Part shown: positions 55,299-64,000 of the stretch, in pieces
How the letters are laid out: every line of letters begins with the position of its first letter
How positions within the stretch are numbered: the first letter of the stretch is position 1
Assembly: GCA_031385005.1 (NCBI GenBank)
Contig: JANNBB010000051.1
Span: 124,001-188,000 of the forward strand
Direction: 5' to 3'
Source of the DNA: JADKIH01 sp031385005
GTDB lineage: Bacteria; Bacteroidota; Bacteroidia; AKYH767-A; 2013-40CM-41-45
DNA: 64,000 nt
Position numbers and translations under genes: made by a program
Notes under the pieces: generated by a model
Databases searched by the model: none
What the model saw: the letters and a program-made list of their open reading frames with translations, nothing else
What the model was told of the DNA's origin: nothing

Positions 55299-57002
55299 AT
55301 GAAAATAAATGCATTAATCGTAATTCTCCTTTTCTCCATATTCTCAATGAATGCTCAATCGATATTTCAGCATGGGTATGGAAACAACAGAAATGAGCGT
55401 TGTCAATCCGCCTTTTCAACTCATGATGGTGGATTTCTTCTAAATGGTGCTACTACATCATTTGGTGGCGGGGACGTAGATGCACTAATTATTAAAACAG
55501 ATGCTCAGGGAAATATACAATGGTCGCAGTCGTGCGGAACAGCTTCTAATGAAATCCCTTATTTTGCAACCGAAACATATGATAATAAATTTGTTTTTAT
55601 CGGAACAACAGATGCCCTTCCCGGCAGTACAATTAATAATGTCTTATTATTTAAAACCGATTCAATTGGTAATTTCCTCTGGGCAAAATCTTTTGGAGGA
55701 CTTAATCATGAAACAGGGTTAAACATAATTGAACTTCCGGATCATGGATATGGTTTAATCGGAACTACAGAAAGTTACGGCGCCGGCTCGGCGGATATTT
55801 ATTTTATCAGAACCGATGTAAATGGTGATACTCTATTCACAAAAGTTTATGGAACGGTTGATAATGAAAAGGGAACATCCTTTTCCACAACTACTGATGG
55901 CGGTTTTATCATTTGCGGCAAAAGCTCTTCGATGATAAGCGGAACACTTGTTTACAAAGCCATACTTATGCGAATAGATTCTTCCGGAAATCAGGTTTGG
56001 ACAAAATTGTTTGGAGATACATTGTTTCAGGAAGCACAATCAGTAGCACAAACTAACGATGGCGGTTATATTGTTTGCGGCTCACGTGATTTTACAGCAT
56101 CCGGTAATTACGATATACTACTTTTCAAGACCGATAGTATGGGTAATATTCAATGGTCAAAAACTTACGGTGGAAATAAAGGTGATGCAAGCTATACGGT
56201 AAATCTAAATACGGATGGCAAGTATGTTTTATCCGGATATACCAATAGCATGGGTTATGGGCATGCATTTAAATTCGCACATGAAAATGGATTTGTGAAT
56301 AATGAGCTTACAAGAGAGATTATTAACAATACAAACTATCAATTGGGAAACGATAGCACGAATATTTTTTTAATGAAGACAGATGCTTCCGGAGATACCA
56401 TCTGGACAAGAACTTATGGAGATAGTTTACAAGAAGAAGCATTTCTTAGTCATATTACTTCTGATGGCGGCTATATGCTTTCCGGATTCAGTGATTATCA
56501 CAATGCGGACAGTTCTCAAATGTTGATAATAAAAACAGACAGTTTAGGCTTTAGTGGTTGTTATGAATTCACTTCTCATCCTATTATCGTAAGCAATCTG
56601 TTAGTAGAATCCAATATCACCTATTCTCAAGCTTCAGGAATGGATGTTACCACGCTGATGCTTCCGACAACAAACAGAATTATTTCTGATTCGACTTATT
56701 GTCTTTTGACAACAGGGGTAAAAAATATTTCGTATTTAAATTCTGTCAAACTTTTTCCTAATCCAACGAGCGGAAAACTATTCATAGTCGGAATTTCATC
56801 TGATTGGTTACATACCAATCGCTCCAACAAAAATTCAATCAGTATATTTAATTTGCTTGGGGAAAAATCAAATGTAACTTTTTCATTAGACAAAGTCAGA
56901 AATGAGATTGAATTAAATGTTTCCACTCTACAACCGGGAATGTATCTTGTTGAAATAAGAACAGAAAAAGATAAAATTGTACGGAAATTTATAAAAGAAT
57001 AG
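55299..57002 (+). CDS. beta-propeller repeat protein, T9SS sorted (copy A)
   Basis: Secreted protein of 567 residues with a signal peptide (1-19). About seven blades share the pattern 'DGGxxxxG..xSxGxGxxDxxLxKTDxxGNxxWSKxYG' (for example 'DAQGNIQWSQSCG', 'DSIGNFLWAKSFG', 'DSMGNIQWSKTYG', 'DASGDTIWTRTYG'). The C-terminal T9SS type A domain begins 'LFPNPTSGKLFIVG' and ends 'GMYLVEIRTEKDKIVRKFIKE'. Numerous Asp-Ser/Thr-hydrophobic triplets (DSI, DSM, DTI, DTL, DSL) match the D-S/T-(A,I,L,M,V,T) O-glycosylation sequon known from Bacteroidota. The protein follows TMTC copy A; its paralog at 60638 follows copy B. Confidence 0.87.
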   Translation: MKINALIVILLFSIFSMNAQSIFQHGYGNNRNERCQSAFSTHDGGFLLNGATTSFGGGDVDALIIKTDAQGNIQWSQSCGTASNEIPYFATETYDNKFVFIGTTDALPGSTINNVLLFKTDSIGNFLWAKSFGGLNHETGLNIIELPDHGYGLIGTTESYGAGSADIYFIRTDVNGDTLFTKVYGTVDNEKGTSFSTTTDGGFIICGKSSSMISGTLVYKAILMRIDSSGNQVWTKLFGDTLFQEAQSVAQTNDGGYIVCGSRDFTASGNYDILLFKTDSMGNIQWSKTYGGNKGDASYTVNLNTDGKYVLSGYTNSMGYGHAFKFAHENGFVNNELTREIINNTNYQLGNDSTNIFLMKTDASGDTIWTRTYGDSLQEEAFLSHITSDGGYMLSGFSDYHNADSSQMLIIKTDSLGFSGCYEFTSHPIIVSNLLVESNITYSQASGMDVTTLMLPTTNRIISDSTYCLLTTGVKNISYLNSVKLFPNPTSGKLFIVGISSDWLHTNRSNKNSISIFNLLGEKSNVTFSLDKVRNEIELNVSTLQPGMYLVEIRTEKDKIVRKFIKE

Positions 57003-57102
57003 TTGGGGGTGACCGGCTTTCCAATTGCACTTGAAAATAGAATTTAAAAATTAAACAACTTATATAACCACCCCTTTAGGTTATCACAATTCTTATAATA
57101 AA

Positions 57103-57135
57103 ACACCTGAGTACAATATTTTAGTACTCAGGTGT
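57103..57135. terminator. hairpin between convergent genes, probable terminator
   Basis: Perfect 12-base arms (57103-57114 and 57124-57135), ACACCTGAGTAC type, with a 9-base loop. Flanking sequence gives only a short T run on the minus strand (A4 on the plus at 57100-57103). It lies between the propeller gene and the minus-strand ABM-like gene. Confidence 0.7.
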
Positions 57136-57157
57136 ATTAAATTAATCGTAAAATTAT

Positions 57158-57598
57158 TTATTTATAAATTACTTCTCTCACAGTCTTACTACCATAAATA
57201 TCTCGCATATTTATTCTTGATGCATTAATAGTTTTCATGGCATCATCACCACCAAGGACACTTTTACGTATAGCATCCCATTTTTCATCATTTCCGTCCA
57301 TGGCAGCCAGGTTTTTATATTCAATCATTAGCATGATATCCCAATCTTCCGGAGAAGAGGCTCTGCCGTCCAGAATTTTATAAGAAACTACAATTCCCTG
57401 TTTGATCGCCTCATCCTGCATAGCCTTCCAGGTTGTCTTCAAGCTGTTTAAGTAATCAACCGTCATATTCGGCTTAACTTTTATAAAAGAGACATCCCAG
57501 GCAGATCCACTTTTATAGGTTTTAGTTTGTGCTAATGAAATAGCACAATTAAAAAAAATAATTAGTGCAATAAATGCAAGAAAGATTTTTGCTTTCAT
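57158..57598 (-). CDS. secreted small protein, ABM/dimeric alpha-beta barrel-like
   Basis: Protein of 146 residues with a signal peptide (1-23). The rest has an alternating beta-alpha pattern ('AWDVSFIKVKPNMTVDYLNSLKTTWKAMQDEAIKQGIV', 'PEDWDIMLMIEYKNLAAMDGNDEKWDAI'), which recalls dimeric alpha/beta barrel proteins of the ABM/NIPSNAP type. No ligand residues are obvious. It sits on the minus strand between two plus-strand genes, divergent from TMTC copy B with a 135-base gap. Confidence 0.65.
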   Translation of the reverse strand: MKAKIFLAFIALIIFFNCAISLAQTKTYKSGSAWDVSFIKVKPNMTVDYLNSLKTTWKAMQDEAIKQGIVVSYKILDGRASSPEDWDIMLMIEYKNLAAMDGNDEKWDAIRKSVLGGDDAMKTINASRINMRDIYGSKTVREVIYK

Positions 57599-57733
57599 AG
57601 TTTTTTGTTTTTAGATTTTGTATCCAATGATACAAAATTTCTTTGATTACTTGGCGTCTTATTCAAATAAATAATAATTTTTCGAAATTGAATAATTATG
57701 AAAAATATTCATAATTATTTGCATATTTGATTC

Positions 57734-59752
57734 ATGAAAGCCAATAAATTAAAGAAACAAAATGACTTTAAAAAAGGAAAAGTCAACCTATATAATTCTT
57801 CGAAGTTGAGCTTTACCCTCGGACTTATTTGCGCAGCATTTGCCTTCTTACTTTATTCAAATACGCTAAATCACGAATATGCTTTCGACGATTATCCGAC
57901 CATATATGGTAATCAGCTAACCATGGCCGGCGTTGAATCGATTCCCACTCTTTTTAAAACTGCCTATTGGTTTGGTCTCGATGGAAAAAACGATTGGTTA
58001 TACAGACCACTCTCCATGGCGATGTTTGCATTGGAATGGGAAATTGCTCCAAATACTCCGGCATTGGGACATTGGATCAATGTTTTGTTATATGCTTTAA
58101 CAGGGTTTTTCCTTTTCAAATTTTTAAAAGATCTTTTTATAAACAATTCAACTCTACTTTCATTCGCTGTTACACTTCTATGGATTGCCCATCCCACACA
58201 TACGGAAGTTGTTGCCAATATTAAAAGTCGTGATGAAATTCTTGCATTTTTATTTTGCATACTGAGTATGCATCAGGCACTGAAGTTTATTTTCAATAAC
58301 AACAAACCTCATCTCATTTTTACTGCTGTTTTTTATTTTCTCGCTTTACTTTCCAAAGAAACTCCGATAACGGTTTTGGTTATTTTGCCACTTACCTTAT
58401 ATGTTTTCACCCATTCAACCTTCAAGAAGATTGTTATCAGTTTGATCCCATTATGTATTAGCGCGGCTGTTTATCTGATAATACGGGGCGCTGTACTTAC
58501 GTCTCAAATAGGAGACCCTGATATTCCATTAATTGACAATACACTTGTTGCAGCGACTGATTTTATGCACAGGCAGGCAACTGCATTTTATATACTCGGA
58601 TTTTACATCAAACTTTTATTTTTTCCTTCGCCTCTCAGTAGCGACTATTCTTATAAAGCATTTGATATCGTTGGATTCGATAATCTGGTCGCCATTTTTT
58701 CCCTTCTCTTTTATATAGCAATCGCAGTTTATGCAATCCTAAGAATATACAAAAAAGATCCGGTCGCTTATGGTGTATTGTTTTATTTAATTGTAATTGC
58801 TCTCGTATCAAACGTTTTATTTCTTACCCGATCGACAGCAGCCGATCGTTTTCTTTATATGCCTTCGTTGGGGTTCTGCTTGGTTATAGTTCTTTTAATC
58901 TCCAGATTAATCAAAATTGATCTTTCAAAAAAAACTGATTTTTTATCATTCAGCAATATACTTTCCTATAATAAATCTTTTACCTATATCATTTGTTTTC
59001 TATTATTGGTAGCTTCCATAAAAACTATCGCGCGCAACCCTGATTGGAAAAATGATACGACTATTTTCTCAACAGATATAAATCATGCCCCTAAAAGTGC
59101 GCGACTTCATTTCCTACACGCTAATCATATTTTACATGACATTAAGGAAGGAAAAATAGTACAAGAAAATATAGAACCGAAGTTCAATGAATCTATTAAA
59201 CACTTGAATATTGCCATCGAACTTAATCCGAAATACAGAGCCGCAATAATGGTGCTTGCAGATACATATGCTAACAAAAATAATTTTCCCGAAGCAATGA
59301 AATGGTACAATGTTGCCATTGAAAATGAGCCCCAATATTCGAATGCATACGGTAGTATTGGAGCATTGTTTTTTAAAAAACAAATGTACGATACTGCGGT
59401 TTTCTATTTACAAAAAGCTATTCAGCTCGACTCTTCTAATTCAGAAGCATATAATAATTTGGGTTCTAGTTATTTCGGCAAAACGGAATATGAGAAGGCC
59501 GTTGCTTCGTTTAGCAAAGCTGTTGAATTGAATCCAAGATATGTTGATGCAATAAAAAATCTGGGTAGTTCTTATGGTATGTTAAAACAATACGATAATT
59601 CAATCTTTTATTTTTTGAAGGCCTTGGAAATTCAACCGAATAATTCTGAAGTGAATCAATATCTAGGATTAACCTATCAATTTAAAGGGGATATGCAGAA
59701 TGCCAATTATTATTTTCAAAGAGCACAAGGATTAACAAATACTTCCAAATAA
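57734..59752 (+). CDS. TMTC-like membrane protein with TPR repeats (copy B)
   Basis: Paralog of the protein at 52534, 672 residues. The first extracytoplasmic loop has 'YAFDDYPTI' (49-57) with the candidate catalytic Asp pair D52-D53, then 'YRPLSMAMFALEWEIAP', and the signature 'AHPTHTEVVANIKSRDE' (152-168). About ten TM helices fill residues 25-440. The C-terminal part has five TPR-like units ('AVFYLQKAIQLDSSNSEAYNNLG', 'AVASFSKAVELNPRYVDAIKNLG'). The two copies share motif order and spacing throughout, so they are clearly duplicates, but they differ in loops near the helix-1 Asp, which may reflect different clients or donor sugars. Confidence 0.8.
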   Translation: MKANKLKKQNDFKKGKVNLYNSSKLSFTLGLICAAFAFLLYSNTLNHEYAFDDYPTIYGNQLTMAGVESIPTLFKTAYWFGLDGKNDWLYRPLSMAMFALEWEIAPNTPALGHWINVLLYALTGFFLFKFLKDLFINNSTLLSFAVTLLWIAHPTHTEVVANIKSRDEILAFLFCILSMHQALKFIFNNNKPHLIFTAVFYFLALLSKETPITVLVILPLTLYVFTHSTFKKIVISLIPLCISAAVYLIIRGAVLTSQIGDPDIPLIDNTLVAATDFMHRQATAFYILGFYIKLLFFPSPLSSDYSYKAFDIVGFDNLVAIFSLLFYIAIAVYAILRIYKKDPVAYGVLFYLIVIALVSNVLFLTRSTAADRFLYMPSLGFCLVIVLLISRLIKIDLSKKTDFLSFSNILSYNKSFTYIICFLLLVASIKTIARNPDWKNDTTIFSTDINHAPKSARLHFLHANHILHDIKEGKIVQENIEPKFNESIKHLNIAIELNPKYRAAIMVLADTYANKNNFPEAMKWYNVAIENEPQYSNAYGSIGALFFKKQMYDTAVFYLQKAIQLDSSNSEAYNNLGSSYFGKTEYEKAVASFSKAVELNPRYVDAIKNLGSSYGMLKQYDNSIFYFLKALEIQPNNSEVNQYLGLTYQFKGDMQNANYYFQRAQGLTNTSK

Positions 59753-59770
59753 TATTAAAAGGAATACAGA

Positions 59771-60133
59771 TTACTTCTTCTTACAGCATTCATCTAACTT
59801 AGAATAAGCATCAGGGTCGGCTTTTACATCATCCGCATCAAATCCATATTTCGAAATTGTCTTTCTGATTTCCTCCGGTGATGTTTTCTTTGGATTATAT
59901 GTTACGGAAATCGTCATACTTTTTTCATCGAGCTTGACCAATTTAATTCCTTTACTAAACCCAAGGTCTTTTTCAATTTTGTCCCCGCAACTACTACATT
60001 CTTTACAATGGTCGCAGTAAATGGTAGTCTTAACGACTATCGTTTCAGAATTTTTAGAAGTAAATGAATAAAGCATTAGGCATGCAAATGCAATTACAAA
60101 CGAATAGCTTAGTTTTTTAAATTTTGATTTCAT
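59771..60133 (-). CDS. secreted heavy-metal-associated (HMA) protein with two CxxC motifs
   Basis: Protein of 120 residues with an N-terminal membrane or signal helix (10-24) and an HMA-like fold (30-105). Where typical HMA domains have one CxxC, this one has C40-D-H-C43-K-E-C46-S-S-C49, followed by 'GDKIEKDL', plus 'DECCKKK' at the C-terminus. The later strands match HMA ('MTISVTYNPKKTSPEEIRKTISKYGFDAD'). A periplasmic copper or zinc carrier is the likely role. It converges on TMTC copy B with an 18-base gap and is divergent from nothing; 504 bases separate it from the next gene on its strand. Confidence 0.85.
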   Translation of the reverse strand: MKSKFKKLSYSFVIAFACLMLYSFTSKNSETIVVKTTIYCDHCKECSSCGDKIEKDLGFSKGIKLVKLDEKSMTISVTYNPKKTSPEEIRKTISKYGFDADDVKADPDAYSKLDECCKKK

Positions 60134-60637
60134 ATATTGATTTTTTAGATTTATTAATAGAATATGCTTTCAAATTTCGTAATAAAACAGACTTAAGCAA
60201 GTAATATGCTTAAAAACACGTGTTCAACTCACATTGCGTTTCCATTAATAAATTATTCAGTGTGAATAACCTCGAAACAGGGCTTACAGGAATCATTATG
60301 ACTATTTATTTACAAGAGGAATTGTGAGCTATCAATTTACTACACAAATAAAAATTCATTGCCATCCCGGGGTATTAAGTTATTCATAAATGTACAATAA
60401 TAAGTAATTCAATTAACCAATACTTTAATCATCTTTCGTGGAATCTATCAAGTACCTTACTCAATAAAATAAATAATATTACATACGCAAAAAACTGAGT
60501 TTACACTCAAAGTGAAGAAATCTCAATTCCTCCATAGGTATTAAAGATTACCGAAACAATAACATTGAGGTTTCAAAAGTTACTTCAACCCCACCATATT
60601 ATTAATTTGAACAAAAAATAAAAAAAATAATTCAGAA
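60134..60637. other. intergenic region, no gene seen
   Basis: 504 AT-rich bases upstream of the HMA gene and downstream of the propeller gene on the minus strand. Only ORFs shorter than 25 codons occur. I see no strong terminator, tRNA or repeat. The promoter of the HMA gene must lie in it. Confidence 0.6.
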
Positions 60638-62173
60638 TCAATGATTAATAACGATCCTTCCTTTAAAAGTCTTTAAATGATTATTTAAAGTGTAAAAATA
60701 AACCCCATTTGAAATTTTACTAACATCAACTTCTGTTTCTTCCATTTTAATCTTACGTATATTGACCACTTTTCCAAATAAATCAAAGATTATTAACTCG
60801 TAATCATCTCCAGTGGTAATATTCAAATTCAACAATAATTTAGAATCTGTCGGTATTGGAGTTAAGCCAATAAAATTTTTATTTGTAGACTCTAATAAAC
60901 TTAGAGTTGAGCAAACATAATGCCCATTATCAATAAGCGATGTAGGGTAATTGACTGATTGATTATATATAGAAAGGGATGTTTCAGTAAAACTAAACGA
61001 AGCAATTGATACCGACTGTGAACTCGTATCTATAGAAATACTTTGTTCAAAACATCCAACCATGCCCAATGAGTCGGTTTTACCAAGATATCCAGTAGTT
61101 AGTGTTGGTACTCCAAAACCATTTGCTGTTCCGGAAAATGCAAAACCAGAATCATTCATCACACAAACATTGCTAATGTATTCTGATGTAACACCTTCGT
61201 ATTTAACAGACCATAGAATATTTCCTAATAGATCGGTTCTTACTAGAAATGCTCTTTGTGCAGGAAAATTTGGGCCATAGTTTCCGGTTAGAATAAAACC
61301 CTGATTGAATACTGCCTTTACATCTATTCCTTCAACATTATCACCGAAAGGATCTGAATATATTTTATTCCATTCAAGATTTCCTACAGAATCTATTTTC
61401 AATAACGTTGTCTTTCTCTGCAAACCTTGTTCAAAATTGCTAGCCAAAATAAATCCTGTATCAGGAGTCCGATCGACACTCAATATGTTTCTTACGTCAA
61501 TACCATACAATTTACTCCATAATACATTTCCTGCTGTATCGAATTTGGCAACAAATGCCTTATTATTAAAAAAAGAGGAATCACTTACAGATCCAAAAAT
61601 ATAAAAACCATTTATGCCATCATCAATGACTCTGTCTAGTTGTCTAAAGTAAATACTATAAGTAAATTTTTTGTTCCATAAAACAGATCCGTTAGAATCT
61701 ACTTTCATTATAAATGCACCGTTAGAATTGGTACTTCCTGAATTTCCTGCAATAATTAAAGAAGCATCAAGATTTCTATAAAAATCCCTTCCTCCAAAAT
61801 TATCAGAACTATTATAACCAATAATTGATTGAAAGCTTCCGTTAAAGTCAGTCGCAACTAAAAACATTTTTACTCCGCCTCCATTAAAAAGTAAAAGATA
61901 ACCTGTAGGAGTTGGCATCATATTTAATAGACTAAAATTAGAAGTCATGGAGAGTGCTTTACTAAAACTCAAATTACCAATTGAATCTACTTTTGAGAAT
62001 AGTTCTTGCGAAGAAACAAAATTACTTCCTGCCATAAGCAAATTTCCATCAGGCGTTTTCTTTACTAAAAGCAATTGACCTCCATAGGTATCATGAATAG
62101 TCATATAATATGTGTTTTGCGAAAATGCATTTAAAATATAAAAACAAAAAATAAGTACAATTAATGCTTTCAT
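60638..62173 (-). CDS. beta-propeller repeat protein, T9SS sorted (copy B)
   Basis: Secreted protein of 511 residues with a signal peptide (1-18). It has the same blade pattern as the protein at 55299: 'DSIGNLSFSKALS', 'DSNGSVLWNKKFT', 'DTAGNVLWSKLYG', 'DSVGNLEWNKIYS', 'DLLGNILWSVKYE'. Both also share 'KTDSLGM/F.GCFE/Y' just before the linker to the C-terminal domain ('DSLGMVGCFEQS' against 'DSLGFSGCYEF'). The T9SS type A domain starts 'LTPIPTDSKLLLNL', where the PNP is changed to PIP, and ends 'GVYFYTLNNHLKTFKGRIVINH'. The function is unknown. It is divergent from the 62573 gene. Confidence 0.85.
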   Translation of the reverse strand: MKALIVLIFCFYILNAFSQNTYYMTIHDTYGGQLLLVKKTPDGNLLMAGSNFVSSQELFSKVDSIGNLSFSKALSMTSNFSLLNMMPTPTGYLLLFNGGGVKMFLVATDFNGSFQSIIGYNSSDNFGGRDFYRNLDASLIIAGNSGSTNSNGAFIMKVDSNGSVLWNKKFTYSIYFRQLDRVIDDGINGFYIFGSVSDSSFFNNKAFVAKFDTAGNVLWSKLYGIDVRNILSVDRTPDTGFILASNFEQGLQRKTTLLKIDSVGNLEWNKIYSDPFGDNVEGIDVKAVFNQGFILTGNYGPNFPAQRAFLVRTDLLGNILWSVKYEGVTSEYISNVCVMNDSGFAFSGTANGFGVPTLTTGYLGKTDSLGMVGCFEQSISIDTSSQSVSIASFSFTETSLSIYNQSVNYPTSLIDNGHYVCSTLSLLESTNKNFIGLTPIPTDSKLLLNLNITTGDDYELIIFDLFGKVVNIRKIKMEETEVDVSKISNGVYFYTLNNHLKTFKGRIVINH

Positions 62174-62572
62174 TGTGAGTTATTGCCTTTTTTGATATTC
62201 ACTGATTCTTATTTCAAAGTTAATTATATTACTTAATAAAACGAATAATTTGGCAGTTATAATTTCTATTTCATTAACAAATTATTTGTTGTCCTATCGC
62301 TGAGAAATAAATGTTTTCAAAATTTGTTTATCAGGAAAAGATTGTTTCAGTTTGAGAAAATCAGTACCGAGATACTAATTTTAGTTCATCAATTCTTTCC
62401 AAATGCCTCGCACCTTTGTTCGCTTTTCTAATTTGGCTCATTTAACGAATAGGTTACCCTTGTTTACAAGCAATAAATAAAAATTAAAGAATTTAAAAGG
62501 GATTTTTATCTAAACTTTCTCCTTGTGATTTGTATATTGCGGCATATATTTATTACACTCTACTAGTCAAAT
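62174..62572. other. divergent intergenic region
   Basis: 399 AT-rich bases between two divergent genes for secreted proteins. Apart from the candidate promoter at 62523-62552 I see no gene, terminator or repeat. Confidence 0.6.
62523..62552 (+). promoter_or_regulatory. candidate promoter of the 62573 gene
   Basis: TTG at 62523-62525, 19 bases, then TATATTTA at 62545-62552. Spacing is ideal for the Bacteroidota primary sigma factor; the -7 box differs from TAnnTTTG only at the last base. The start of transcription would lie about 14 bases before the ATG. Confidence 0.5.
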
Positions 62573-64000
62573 ATGAACCTTCTGACAAAATCTTTTATTC
62601 TAATTTTTCTATTACCCGGAATATATTCTTTTGCTCAATCCGGTTGCACCGACTATCAGGCAACAAACTTTGATCCTTCAGCGATTATAAATGATGGCAG
62701 CTGCATATATCCTTATACAAGCTTACCTCTCACACTTAAATGTTATATCGACTCTATAGAAACCGGTGAAACTTCCGGAATCGTTAATCAGGATAATAAT
62801 TTATGGACGCATGTTGATGACACCTACAATATTATATACCGCATAGACACTTTAACGGATTCCATCCTTCAAAGAGTGACAATAAATAATTCTTCAAACA
62901 TTGATTGGGAAGATATTTCCTCCGACAGTAGTCATATATACATTGGAGATGTTGGGAACAATGATGGCAACCGGGCTAATCTGAAATTTTATAAAATATT
63001 GCAATCAGAAATCACCGATTCTTCTTCATCCGTAAATGCAAGTACCATAAATTTCAGTTATTCCGACCAAACAAATTTTAATGTCAGTCATAATAACAAT
63101 TTCTATGATTGTGAAGCATTCTTTATATTGAATGACTCCATTCATATGTTTACCAAAGGATGGGTAAATAAATGGACAAAACATTATGTACTTTCTGCAG
63201 ATACAGGCATTCATGTTGCACAACTAGTCGATAGTTTCAATGTCGGTGGGTTAATCACTTCCGCTGCAATTCAGGGAGATAGTTTGGTTGTGCTTCTCGG
63301 GCTTAATTTTTCCGGAGGTAATAATTGCTTTGTCTGGATGCTCAGCCATTTTGAAGGTTCTCAATTTTTTAGTGGAAATAAAAGAAAGTTTTCAATAGGC
63401 GGTTTCTTTATTGCCGGACAAGCCGAAGGAATTTGTTTCAAGGATGCGAATAGAGGTTATATTTCGAATGAACAATTTGGCAGCATAAGGTCTCAGCTTC
63501 GTGTGTTTGATCTTCATCCGTATCTAACGCCGGCTCCTCCGGTACCTGCTATTGCTACATCTGCAAATACTATTTATCAAAATCTGCAAGCTTGCACTGA
63601 TAGCGCTAATACCACATTTACAATTTGGAATTCTTCTGCAAGCGTTGGTCAGGATTTGTATTTTTCCATTGGCGGACTAGCTCAATGGGTCACCGCAACA
63701 CCGATTTCAGATACACTTGCACCTGGCGATTCAGCAGTAATCACACTAAGTTTTATGTCAGGCACTATGACCGGTGGAGCATATAATACAAACATTTCCA
63801 TTCTGTCGAACGATCCTTATCGTCCTGTGCAAAACGTTTCCGTAACGTTGAATGTTAACTACAATCCCTGTTTAGATTTTACTTTCACGTCTGACACTTG
63901 TATCGGTGTAATAAGTTTCACAACAACTTCGATTAATATTCCAACTAATTATTTTTGGGATTTTGGGGATGGCGATACGTCTGTTTTTGCAAATCCATCG
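62573..64000 (+). CDS. secreted protein with NHL-like N-terminus and PKD domain (3' truncated)
   Basis: The frame is open from the ATG at 62573 to the end of the window (476 codons) and is therefore incomplete. A signal peptide (1-22, ending 'SFAQ') is followed by 'GCTDYQATNFDPSAIINDGSC', a Cys-containing repeat common in Bacteroidota surface proteins. Residues 60-320 look like a propeller region ('DSSHIYIGDVGNNDG', 'FYDCEAFFILNDS', 'GQAEGICFKDANRGYISNE'). A sandwich domain ('TLAPGDSAVITLSF') and the start of a PKD domain ('NYFWDFGDGDTSVFANPS') follow. A T9SS sorting domain is expected beyond the window edge but cannot be seen. Confidence 0.8.
   Translation, partial: MNLLTKSFILIFLLPGIYSFAQSGCTDYQATNFDPSAIINDGSCIYPYTSLPLTLKCYIDSIETGETSGIVNQDNNLWTHVDDTYNIIYRIDTLTDSILQRVTINNSSNIDWEDISSDSSHIYIGDVGNNDGNRANLKFYKILQSEITDSSSSVNASTINFSYSDQTNFNVSHNNNFYDCEAFFILNDSIHMFTKGWVNKWTKHYVLSADTGIHVAQLVDSFNVGGLITSAAIQGDSLVVLLGLNFSGGNNCFVWMLSHFEGSQFFSGNKRKFSIGGFFIAGQAEGICFKDANRGYISNEQFGSIRSQLRVFDLHPYLTPAPPVPAIATSANTIYQNLQACTDSANTTFTIWNSSASVGQDLYFSIGGLAQWVTATPISDTLAPGDSAVITLSFMSGTMTGGAYNTNISILSNDPYRPVQNVSVTLNVNYNPCLDFTFTSDTCIGVISFTTTSINIPTNYFWDFGDGDTSVFANPS

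Noticed and set aside
60528..60541. CCTCCATAGGTAT shared with 62087-62099
   Set aside because: A single 13-base match, one copy within a coding region; not enough to claim a repeat or a gene remnant.
1..64000. Phage, insertion sequence, defence island or biosynthetic cluster
   Set aside because: No integrase, transposase, phage structural, restriction or toxin-antitoxin genes, and no PKS/NRPS/RiPP genes, are seen; no tRNA or rRNA was recognised.

Overview
The window is a low-GC chromosomal segment from a member of the Bacteroidota, probably an environmental lineage near the Chitinophagales, Sphingobacteriales or Flavobacteriales; I cannot place it more precisely. The evidence is (i) a dozen secreted proteins ending in a type IX secretion system (T9SS) type A sorting domain, with a PNP-type start and a final beta strand ending in Lys or Asn, (ii) lipoproteins with acidic residues after the lipobox Cys, (iii) Bacteroidota-restricted families (DUF2911, a DUF6252-like lipoprotein, SprB repeats), and (iv) several matches to the TTG-N19-TAnnTTTG promoter pattern of this phylum. 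There are no rRNA or tRNA genes, CRISPR arrays, transposases or phage genes.

Layout. 1-6.3 kb: the tail of an FG-GAP cargo protein, glnS, a non-coding stretch ending in a strong terminator, a LytTR response regulator, a CNB-SpoIIE phosphatase and a lipoprotein. 6.4-10.4 kb (minus strand): a GT-C membrane glycosyltransferase, rluF and an unknown secreted protein. 10.6-14.3 kb: a GH85 endo-beta-N-acetylglucosaminidase facing an aspartylglucosaminidase-cutC pair, which together read as an N-glycoprotein deglycosylation locus. 14.5-33.1 kb: secreted peptidases (S8, M14 and M12B) and large T9SS cargo proteins, plus the cytosolic dipeptidase pepD. 33.4-36.0 kb: rluE, a frameshifted GxxExxY gene with a patch of imperfect repeats, and a YhiN-like flavoprotein. 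36.2-40.5 kb: an operon of a PIG-L deacetylase, a 37-residue membrane microprotein not previously listed, and a sodium:solute symporter. 40.6-47.2 kb (minus strand): DUF2911-TPR, DUF1761, and PKD/SprB and BNR-repeat cargo. 47.5-51.1 kb: a 1197-residue protein with a lysyl-oxidase-like domain, followed at once by REP-type hairpins. 51.3-62.2 kb: a thioredoxin, a small unknown protein, and two TMTC-like membrane TPR proteins, each followed by a T9SS cargo protein with repeated beta-propeller-like motifs, with a response regulator, an ABM-like protein and a Cys-rich HMA protein between them. 62.6-64 kb: the start of another PKD cargo protein, cut by the window end.

How it works together. Most of the window encodes an extracellular degradative and adhesive surface: peptidases, deglycosidases and carbohydrate deacetylases, with a symporter for uptake and PepD for final peptide hydrolysis. 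The secretion apparatus itself is not here. The most interesting items are the N-glycan/glycoasparagine locus with embedded cutC, the duplicated TMTC-like/propeller module (possible dedicated O-glycosylation of exported cargo), the lysyl-oxidase-like fusion, the translationally coupled microprotein, and a subtilase with Thr in place of the oxyanion Asn.
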